From Antribacter soli (GTDB lineage: Bacteria; Actinomycetota; Actinomycetes; Actinomycetales; Cellulomonadaceae), in NCBI RefSeq assembly GCF_021568775.1, contig NZ_JAKGSG010000034.1:62001-126000 (forward strand): a DNA stretch of 64,000 nt, in the 5' to 3' direction. Position numbers and translations under genes: made by a program. This document shows, piece after piece, positions 57,857-64,000 of the stretch. The notes beneath the pieces are model-generated. The model saw only the letters and a list, made by a program, of their open reading frames with translations, searched no databases and was not told the origin of the DNA. Position 1 is the stretch's first letter. Each line of letters starts with the position of its first letter.

Positions 57857-58588
57857 GTGACCGACGACGGTGCTCCCGCGCAGGCAGCCGTACCGATCCG
57901 CGTGGGCCTCGGGTGGGCCATGGCCGGCCTGGTGCTCCTGCTCGTCGCCGCGTCACAGACCCTCGCCTGGGTGAGTTTTTTGCTCGGCGTGCTCCCATCC
58001 TGGCTGTGGTGGCTGCTCGAGCACGGCGGCTCAAACGGGATGCTCCCCGAGAATCTCGGCTCGGTGACGGGGCGGGCCCTCGCGTGGCTCGCCGGTGTGG
58101 TCGTCACCCTCGTGGCGGTCGCCCGCGTCGCGAGGCGGCGTGCGGCGAGGGACCGCAAGGTCGTCGCCGCACTCGGCGTCGCCGCGCTTCTCGGCCTCGC
58201 GCCCGTGCTCGCACTGACGGCGCCGCACGGCGTTGGCTTGACCCACAACGACACCCTGCGTGACTTCCACACGCTCCGGCCGGCGCTCGACGAGGTGGCG
58301 GCGCTCGTGGAGCGAGGCGATCTGTTCGGATGGTACGCGGATCTCCCAGCGTCGCTGGAGTTCGTCTCGGTGACAGGTGCGGTGGAGGTGAGCAGCGCGC
58401 GCGATGCCACGAGCGCAATGGGCGTGGTCGTCCCCCAGTGGGCTGCGCTCGTCGACGACGCTGGTGGCTACATCTACTCGCCCGGCGGGCCGCCGGTGGG
58501 CTGGGACATGTACAGCCTGGCCTGCGAGGACCCCGAGCCGCTTGAGGACGGCTGGTGGGCCTGCGCGATGCGGCCTGTGTCCCCGTGA
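57857..58588 (+). CDS. Hypothetical membrane protein
   Basis: A 243-residue protein. Three to four membrane helices fill the first 130 residues (GWAMAGLVLLLVAASQTLAW; ALAWLAGVVVTLVAVARVA; VVAALGVAALLGLAPVLALT), followed by an outside domain of about 110 residues (FHTLRPALDEVAALVERGDL; GYIYSPGGPPVGWDMYSLAC). The two Cys near the end (CEDPEPLEDGWWAC) could be bridged. GTG start at 57857. No family recognised. Confidence 0.7.
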   Translation: MTDDGAPAQAAVPIRVGLGWAMAGLVLLLVAASQTLAWVSFLLGVLPSWLWWLLEHGGSNGMLPENLGSVTGRALAWLAGVVVTLVAVARVARRRAARDRKVVAALGVAALLGLAPVLALTAPHGVGLTHNDTLRDFHTLRPALDEVAALVERGDLFGWYADLPASLEFVSVTGAVEVSSARDATSAMGVVVPQWAALVDDAGGYIYSPGGPPVGWDMYSLACEDPEPLEDGWWACAMRPVSP

Positions 58589-58649
58589 GGTTGCCCGTCG
58601 TTTGTCCGGTGAATCGCGGAGCTGGCCGGCGATAGCGGGTGCCGCGACA

Positions 58650-58690
58650 TCGCGTGCTCGCCGCGGCGCATCAGCTCGGCGAGAGTGGCC
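58650..58690 (-). pseudogene. Scrap of an integrase C-terminus
   Basis: Read leftward this 41-base piece encodes ATLAELMRRGEHA, matching ATLAELMRRGGHA of the intact integrase (59580-59620), including 15 identical bases in a row. It sits between unrelated genes, so it is debris from another integrase copy. Confidence 0.6.
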
Positions 58691-58710
58691 AAGATGCCGC
58701 GGGTGCGAAG

Positions 58711-59334
58711 TCAGTCCGTGTCGGTGAGACACAGCACGGTGACCTCGGCCCGTCCGTTGTCTGTGATGACGTACGTGTGGTCCCACGTCTCGTCCCAGAA
58801 CCACGGAGTCCATGCCGTGCCGCTGTAGTCGACCCGGAAGTCTTCGTACCGGTCGCCGACAAGGGAGTGGACGGCAGCCGACGCGAGCTCCTTGGCCTGC
58901 GCAGCGGTGCCGCGGAATCGGTCGTAGGGGCCACCCTGCACGATGAGTGCGGCGAGCGTGCCGTCGAGCGTCAGGGCGCCGGCCCACTCTTCCTTGAGTC
59001 CTGCGGGGATACGGTCCAGCGCGGCCGGGATCTCAAGCTCGGCAAGGTCGGTCCGTACTACAGCGCTGTCGAGCAACTGCGAGTGGAGCCCGTACTCATC
59101 GTGACGGTTGCGGGTGGTGAACCAGGCTGTGGCGTCGGGGTACTCCACGGCCCGCCAGCGGCCTGCCAAGCAGCGGCCGCGGAACGCGGCGCGGGCGGCA
59201 TCGAGATATGCCTCGAGACCTGGAGCGTCGATCGGTGAGTGCTCCCAGCGGATCGCGGTCCAGGACTCGACCATCTCGGTCTCCGTGGGCCGGGGTGCGT
59301 TCCAGTTGATCTCGTTCCAAGGGAGAAGGGTCAC
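58711..59334 (-). CDS. Hypothetical protein
   Basis: A 207-residue soluble protein, Trp-rich (LPWNEINWNAPRPTETEM; YSGTAWTPWFWDETWDHTYV). It reads as an α+β protein with SRQLLDSAVVRTDLAELEI-like helices in the middle. A GTG start at 59334 was chosen because the longer form adds an Arg-rich run. It is not assigned to a family. It could be an immunity-type protein given its small size and setting, but nothing proves it. Confidence 0.62.
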   Translation of the reverse strand: MTLLPWNEINWNAPRPTETEMVESWTAIRWEHSPIDAPGLEAYLDAARAAFRGRCLAGRWRAVEYPDATAWFTTRNRHDEYGLHSQLLDSAVVRTDLAELEIPAALDRIPAGLKEEWAGALTLDGTLAALIVQGGPYDRFRGTAAQAKELASAAVHSLVGDRYEDFRVDYSGTAWTPWFWDETWDHTYVITDNGRAEVTVLCLTDTD

Positions 59335-59465
59335 GTGGGCAACCGTCCCACGAGGAAGCGCCGCGCGGCGACGACGATGCATGCGCCTTCGTGAGGCCCG
59401 GCGCCCTCACGTACACGAGAGCCTCGCTACTTCCGCCTCCTGTTGGGTGCTCCGTGCCACCTGGC

Positions 59466-60749
59466 TCATGCCGACTTCACCCCGTCCCGTCGCAGTTCCT
59501 CCTCCACCGTCGCGCTCATCCGCGCCGCGAGATCGATGTCACGCTGCATCGTCGCCTTCTGGTACCGAAGCACCACGTTCACGTCGGCGTGCCCACCGCG
59601 CCTCATCAGCTCGGCGAGCGTCGCGCCCTCCTGGGCGAACCGGGTCAGGCCCGTGTGTCGCAGGTCATGGAACCGATAGCCATCCGGCAGCCCGTCGACC
59701 GCCTTGCGCGCCTCGGACCACACGGCGTTCCACCTCGTAGCCGACAGGTGCTGCCGGCCCCTTGCCTCGGTGGGCACCACGGGCGCCGTCGGGCCTGACG
59801 CGACGCGGCCCTCGAGGTGCTCTCGGAGCCGGTCGATCATGTGCGGCGGGACAGCCATGGACCGCACGCCCATGTCAGACTTCGGGTCGGCCAGCTTCCC
59901 GGTCGTCCCGTTCTTCTGCCGCCGCACGTACAGGGTCGCGGCCTTCCGCTCGGCGTCCCAGACGATGTCCCGCCGCTGGAGGCCCAGCACCTCTCCCCGC
60001 CGCAGCTGACACCACGCCGCCAGAAGCACGGCGATCCGCCACGGCTCCTGCACGGCCGTGTAGAGAGCGTCCACCTGTGAGGGAGTCGCGACGTCGTCTT
60101 CCGGCGTGTGGCCGTCGTCGTGGCGCACGGACTTGCGCGCCGGGGTCGGCACGCCGGGCATCGCAGTGAGGATCCCGTCGCGAACCGCCGCCCGCAGGAT
60201 CATCTTGAGCGTGTCGACGGCGTCGCCCGCAACACCGTTGTGCTTCGCCCCCGGCTTGAGTACCGACGGCAGCGCGACGAGCCGAGCCGTCAGCGCCCCC
60301 ACCCGCGTCGTGTCGATGTCCCGGACCCGGACGTCGCCGAGCGGTTCCATCAGGTAGTTGTTCACCCTGCCGCGGTAGGCCAGCACCGTAGCGGGTCGGC
60401 GCGGCTTGCCGCCCTTGCCGGGTTCGTGCGCGATCCGCACCAGCCACTGCTCGGCGTACTCCCGGAACGTCACGTCACGGATGGCTGCCGACTCCGCCTC
60501 GGCCCGACGGCGGCGCGCCGCCTCCTCTGGCGGCAGCCACTCGCCGCGCGCGATGCGATCGTGCATCCGGTTCAACCACGCCCGCGCGTCACCCTTTGTG
60601 AGGAACGTGAGCGGCTTGTCGTCCTCGGTGCGCGCCGAGTAGACCGTGCCGTCCGGTCCCGGGTAGCGCGCCTGCCACCGCTTCGACGGCAGCTTCCGCA
60701 GACTCCCCCACGCTTCACGGCGCTGTCGCTTCTCCGTCGTCGTACCCAT
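59466..60749 (-). CDS. int: Tyrosine-type site-specific integrase
   Basis: A 427-residue integrase. The N-terminal arm-binding part (MGTTTEKRQRREAWGSLRKL; WQARYPGPDGTVYSARTEDD) is followed by the core-binding SAM-like domain (RDVTFREYAEQWLVRIAHEP). The catalytic domain has Arg in CQLRRGEVLGLQ, HDLRHTGLTRFAQEG, MRRGGHADVNVV and the nucleophile Tyr in LRYQKAT. It would insert and excise the island. An in-frame ATG at 60824 is less likely. Its 5' end faces the 17-base repeat at 60929, the same layout as the dead copy at 19160. Confidence 0.94.
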   Translation of the reverse strand: MGTTTEKRQRREAWGSLRKLPSKRWQARYPGPDGTVYSARTEDDKPLTFLTKGDARAWLNRMHDRIARGEWLPPEEAARRRRAEAESAAIRDVTFREYAEQWLVRIAHEPGKGGKPRRPATVLAYRGRVNNYLMEPLGDVRVRDIDTTRVGALTARLVALPSVLKPGAKHNGVAGDAVDTLKMILRAAVRDGILTAMPGVPTPARKSVRHDDGHTPEDDVATPSQVDALYTAVQEPWRIAVLLAAWCQLRRGEVLGLQRRDIVWDAERKAATLYVRRQKNGTTGKLADPKSDMGVRSMAVPPHMIDRLREHLEGRVASGPTAPVVPTEARGRQHLSATRWNAVWSEARKAVDGLPDGYRFHDLRHTGLTRFAQEGATLAELMRRGGHADVNVVLRYQKATMQRDIDLAARMSATVEEELRRDGVKSA

Positions 60750-60857
60750 CGATCGACCTCCTGGCTCGTGTCCGTCGTCGTGCCATCCCCGTGCCATAGC
60801 GGATGGCAATTTCGGACCCCTCACGTCCCCAGGTGTCCACGACGCCCCAGGACGCGA

Positions 60858-60897
60858 AGAGGCCCGGATCCGCGGAATTCCGCGGATCCGGGCCTCT
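60858..60897. terminator. 40-base perfect palindrome, second copy
   Basis: A perfect 40-base palindrome centred on GAATTC (between 60877 and 60878). On the minus strand it lies after the 60978 integrase and before the 60749 one, so it can end the first transcript. It shares most of its sequence with 12791-12828. Confidence 0.7.
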
Positions 60898-60928
60898 CGC
60901 CAGGTGCGACGCCCGGCTGACGCCGGGG

Positions 60929-60945
60929 GCCGGATCAGAAGTTGA
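60929..60945 (+). repeat. 17-base direct repeat (candidate right attachment core)
   Basis: GCCGGATCAGAAGTTGA, identical to 19609-19625 in the same orientation 41.3 kb away. It lies upstream of the intact integrase and beside the 3' end of a second one. Best read as one end of the composite island. Confidence 0.6.
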
Positions 60946-60977
60946 TCTACTGGGCGAAAAGTGCGCCTGACCTGGGC

Positions 60978-62162
60978 TTATGCCGCGTCTCGCACTTCGG
61001 GGTGCACACGGGGTGCACCGAAGGCCTCATCGACCGCCCGTCGGGTGCGCTCATCGCTCTCCGGCAGGAAGTGGGTGTAGGTGCGCAGCGTGAAGCCGGG
61101 GTCCGAGTGCCCGAGGTACTGCGAGAGCGCCTTGATCGACTCGCCCGCGTGCAGGAGCGTCGATGCGTACACATGCCGCAGCATGTGGCATCCGTTTTCG
61201 CGCTCGCCCGGGATACCGACCGCACGACGGCCCTTCGCCCAGACCACACGGTTGAACTCGTCCCGGCGACACGCCCTCCCCTGCTGCGACGTCACCACGA
61301 GCCGCGCCGAGACAGTCGGGCCCGTCGACGTCCCCCACGGGAGCGAGACCTCCCGGGCGGGAAACTCCGCCAGGTGCTCCCGGAGCGCGTGTGCAACGAC
61401 GGCAGGCAGCGGCACCTCCCGGATCTTCTCGCCCTTGGGCAGACCGAAGTAGCGCACGTGGGCACTCGTGTTGGAGAGCTTCACCTGTCGTCGCACGGTG
61501 ACCCGCGCACGCTCGAAGTCGATGTCCTCGACGGCGAGCCCGAAGATCTCGCCCTGGCGCAGCCCGAGGCCGGCCCCGAGCGTCACGACGATCCGGTAGC
61601 GCGGACGGAGCGCCTCTCGCATCGCGAGGACCTGGTCCATCGACCACGGCTTGACCTTGTTCTGTTCGCGGCCGGGGCGCGCCACGGACTTCGCCTTGCA
61701 CGGGTTCCGGCGGATCAGCTCGTCATCGACGGCCGCCGCGAAGATTGAGGCGACGTGCTGGAACAGCACCTCCCGGTAGTTCCGGGCCTCGCCGTCGAGT
61801 CCGAGGAGCCATCTCTGCACCGTCGTCGGCTTGATGTCGGCCAGCGCCAGGCCGCCGAGCACAGGCAGGATGTGCACGCGAAGCCGCATCTCGACGGCCT
61901 CTCGCGTGGACTCCGCGAAGGTCCGGGAGGCGAGCCAGCGCCGCGCGAACTCGCCGAAGGTGACCCTGCCAGAGTCCTTGGCGATGTACTCGCCGCGCAG
62001 GATGTCGGCCTCGATCTCGCTCAGGAAGGCTTCCGCGAGCCCCTTCTTCGGGAACGACTTGCCCGGCTGCTTGTCGGTGCCTGGTTCGCGCCAGCGGGCG
62101 ACCCAGGTCACGGACTGCTTGCCATTCTTGAGCGTGCGGACCCGCTTCTGTACCGAGCCCAT
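60978..62162 (-). CDS. int: Tyrosine-type integrase of an AICE-like element
   Basis: A 394-residue integrase of the pSAM2/actinophage type. The start MGSVQKRVRTLKNGKQSVTW follows the excisionase stop by overlap. The core-binding domain is FGEFARRWLASRTFAESTRE. Catalytic residues lie in GLRQGEIFGLAV (Arg), HMLRHVYASTLLHAG, QYLGHSDPGFTL and the Tyr in LRTYTHFLP. It belongs with the excisionase and RepSA-like genes, the standard rep-xis-int order of actinomycete integrative elements. Confidence 0.95.
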   Translation of the reverse strand: MGSVQKRVRTLKNGKQSVTWVARWREPGTDKQPGKSFPKKGLAEAFLSEIEADILRGEYIAKDSGRVTFGEFARRWLASRTFAESTREAVEMRLRVHILPVLGGLALADIKPTTVQRWLLGLDGEARNYREVLFQHVASIFAAAVDDELIRRNPCKAKSVARPGREQNKVKPWSMDQVLAMREALRPRYRIVVTLGAGLGLRQGEIFGLAVEDIDFERARVTVRRQVKLSNTSAHVRYFGLPKGEKIREVPLPAVVAHALREHLAEFPAREVSLPWGTSTGPTVSARLVVTSQQGRACRRDEFNRVVWAKGRRAVGIPGERENGCHMLRHVYASTLLHAGESIKALSQYLGHSDPGFTLRTYTHFLPESDERTRRAVDEAFGAPRVHPEVRDAA

Positions 62163-62374
62163 CAGGCGGCCGCCGTCTCGGTGAGCCAGGCGCGGACGGT
62201 GGCGGGGTCGTAGCGTAGGTGCCGGCCGACGCGGTAGGCGGCGGGGCCTGTGTGCATGGTGCGCCACCGGTAGAGCGTGGCGACCGGGACGCGCAGGAAC
62301 GCGGCCACGTCCTCGATGGTCCAGAGCTCTTCGATCGTGGTTGCCGCCGTCGGGGTGGTGGTCTTGCGTCGCAT
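62162..62374 (-). CDS. xis: Excisionase (AlpA/MerR-type helix-turn-helix)
   Basis: A 70-residue DNA-binding protein: ELWTIEDVAAFLRVPVATLY then RWRTMHTGPAAYRVGRHLRY and DPATVRAWLTE, the classic Xis winged helix of pSAM2-like elements. The stop overlaps the integrase start (ATGA). It steers the integrase toward excision. ATG at 62374. Confidence 0.92.
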   Translation of the reverse strand: MRRKTTTPTAATTIEELWTIEDVAAFLRVPVATLYRWRTMHTGPAAYRVGRHLRYDPATVRAWLTETAAA

Positions 62375-62391
62375 GGTTCCCCCTGTCGTCG

Positions 62392-63978
62392 TCACGCCGC
62401 GGTAGGCGTGGTGGTTGCCGAACGGTTGTCCACAGGCCCGGGTGGTCGCCCGAGGGCGTGTTTGGCGGCGTCGTACTGGCGGCGCCACGCGATGGCCTGC
62501 CGCAGCGATGCGGCGATGACGGCCGGGTAGGTGAAGGTGCCCGCTTCGGGGGCGCGCCAGACGAACCGCGCGTGGCCGTCGTCGGTGGCCTGGTCGGCGG
62601 CGAGCCGGTTCGCGTCCTCGGGCTCGAACCCCGCAGCTGCGAGGGCTTGGCGCACGACGGCGGACCGGTCGGCCTTGTGCTCGGTGAGGGTCTTGCCGGT
62701 CCACTGCCGTGAGACCAGCACTCGCCGGCCGCCCAGGCCCAGGTTCTCTCGGTCGTGCGCCGGGGAGGGGCACCGGCCCGGGATGAGGCCGGGGCCGGGG
62801 TCTTTGGGCTGGACGCCGTAGCGGAGCCAGTTCGCGCAGGTGGGGCCGCACGGCAGCCACCGCACCTCGGCGTGGAGCCGGTCGATGTGCCGTTCGTACG
62901 CGCGGGCGTGCGCGGTCGGCTCCTGCTCCCCGTCGTCGTCGGTGGCGGTGTAGGTGCCGGAGATGGACTTGGTGAGGTACTTGCACAGGTAGCGCACGGT
63001 CCGCTCGGAGTCCTTCGTGCCCCCGATCAGGCCCTTGACGTCAAGCTGCGTGCCGAGGGTGGCGACGTGCACCGGGTTCTCGAGGTGCGCGGTGGCCTGC
63101 TTCCAGTCGGGCAGGCCCTCACCCGTGGTCGGGTCGAGGTACGCGGCGGTCTCGGCGTCCCAGACGGGGAGCACGTCGTCGTAGCGCACCGTGTCGATCG
63201 GAGGCCACCAGGCGGCGTAGTAGGTCGCGGCGCCCACGGCCTTGATGACCGTTCGGGGGATCGAGCCGCGCACGGCGGCGTGCAGGTGCGGCGCCAGGCG
63301 CTTCTGCGCCTCGATGGTCGCGAAGTACTGGACCTTGTACCCGGCGCAGCGGCGCAGGTTCTGCCAGAACCGGTCCACCAGGCGGGAGAACGTCAGCGCG
63401 TCCAGCGCCGCACGCCGGTAGTCGTACCGGTCCGGGTTCCTGGGGATGCCGCCCTCGGCGACCTTCCCGTAGGACGGCAGCGTCAGCGTGAGGAACATCG
63501 AGGGGCGGAACACCCGCCCGGTCTTGGGGTCGGTGAAGGTCTGCCCGACGGTCGCGTCGGTCATGTGCTGCTTGGGCAGGTCCGGGAAGTCGTCCAGGCG
63601 GCGGGTGGAGCGGGTCTGCCGCTCGCCGTCGGCCGCAGGCTCCAGCCGGGCGGTGGGCAGCTTCACGCGGTCGGCGTCGGGGATGAACCCGCCGTCATCG
63701 GCCCACCGGTCCAGGTCTTCCCAGCCGTCCGGCAGGGGCGTTTCCGGCGTGGGCGGCACGCGCGGCTCGTCGGTGCGGTGCCAGCCCTCGCGGCACTGGT
63801 GCATCCGCAGGCGGCGGGCCTTGTCCGCGCACGAGGGGCAGACCGCCTCGCGCGTGGACCCGCAGGGTATCGGCACGATGTGCGTCGCGCCGGTCACCCG
63901 GTCGTGGACGGACCGGACCAGGGGGCGCACGCACACCTGGGCCGACTCCGCAGCCGCTCGGGCCAGGTCGTCATCCAC
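62392..63978 (-). CDS. RepSA-like replication initiator of an AICE (may extend past the window)
   Basis: A frame of 528 residues. It contains CPSCADKARRLRMHQCREGW (zinc-like Cys pairs), FRPSMFLTLTLPSYGKVAEG, ATIEAQKRLAPHLHAAVRGS (the HLH metal motif of rolling-circle initiators), RYLCKYLTKSISGTYT with the likely catalytic Tyr, and a C-terminal CGPTCANWLRYGVQPKDPGP. It starts replication of the excised circle. A GTG at 63978 is the first start in view, but the frame is open to the window edge at 64000, so the true start may lie outside. Confidence 0.9.
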   Translation of the reverse strand: MDDDLARAAAESAQVCVRPLVRSVHDRVTGATHIVPIPCGSTREAVCPSCADKARRLRMHQCREGWHRTDEPRVPPTPETPLPDGWEDLDRWADDGGFIPDADRVKLPTARLEPAADGERQTRSTRRLDDFPDLPKQHMTDATVGQTFTDPKTGRVFRPSMFLTLTLPSYGKVAEGGIPRNPDRYDYRRAALDALTFSRLVDRFWQNLRRCAGYKVQYFATIEAQKRLAPHLHAAVRGSIPRTVIKAVGAATYYAAWWPPIDTVRYDDVLPVWDAETAAYLDPTTGEGLPDWKQATAHLENPVHVATLGTQLDVKGLIGGTKDSERTVRYLCKYLTKSISGTYTATDDDGEQEPTAHARAYERHIDRLHAEVRWLPCGPTCANWLRYGVQPKDPGPGLIPGRCPSPAHDRENLGLGGRRVLVSRQWTGKTLTEHKADRSAVVRQALAAAGFEPEDANRLAADQATDDGHARFVWRAPEAGTFTYPAVIAASLRQAIAWRRQYDAAKHALGRPPGPVDNRSATTTPTAA

Positions 63979-64000
63979 GACCGCCGAGATGCCACCGTCG

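Overview
The window is GC-rich DNA with actinobacterial features: GTG and TTG starts, ATGA/GTGA stop-start overlaps, MmyB-type regulators, a RepSA/excisionase/integrase cassette and a secreted GH78 rhamnosidase with a PxKF tail. A Cellulosimicrobium/Cellulomonas-like member of the Micrococcales is my best guess, by inference only. I saw no rRNA, tRNA or CRISPR array.

Left part (1-18,950) looks like ordinary chromosome: a TSUP exporter, a tctCBA-type tricarboxylate transporter, a pentapeptide/DinB protein, a PadR regulator with a membrane partner, a condensation-domain protein, a Tat-exported PHP phosphoesterase, a YcnI-type copper protein with a membrane partner, a DUF1876 protein, a GMC oxidoreductase and a large secreted alpha-L-rhamnosidase.

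From about 19,160 to the right end the window is stacked mobile DNA. A dead integrase fragment (19,160-19,528) abuts an attachment-like sequence. A relative of that sequence recurs at 26,068 and 37,510 in the same orientation, and a 17-base piece of it recurs at 60,929 next to an intact integrase of the same family. The blocks between these sites differ. 19.7-26 kb holds small cargo genes and decayed fragments. 26-37 kb holds redox enzymes, efflux pumps and their regulators, with well-formed operators in the divergent intergenic regions. 37.7-60.7 kb holds a HEPN-type candidate defence gene, a radical-SAM cyclophane RiPP operon, a MurG paralogue with a flavoprotein, a second tryptophanyl-tRNA synthetase behind a Trp attenuator, a MobF relaxase, a ParB-like protein and a second integrase. 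Beyond 60.9 kb lies part of another element (integrase, excisionase, RepSA-like initiator) that runs off the edge.

The most interesting part is 39.4-50.1 kb. A divergent XRE regulator faces four coupled genes that lead to a radical SAM maturase and a 65-residue precursor with four Trp-Asp-Asn triads (AmcB/AmcA type). A strong hairpin and a pentapeptide protein follow. Nearby are a flavoprotein, a MurG-like transferase and a TrpRS whose upstream region encodes a 14-residue leader peptide with tandem Trp codons and alternative hairpins. A gene pair next to the MurG gene has a second copy 24 kb away. The two copies are broken in complementary ways, and the deletion scar in one copy carries the last 20 bases of a flavoprotein-type gene, which suggests the whole module was once duplicated.
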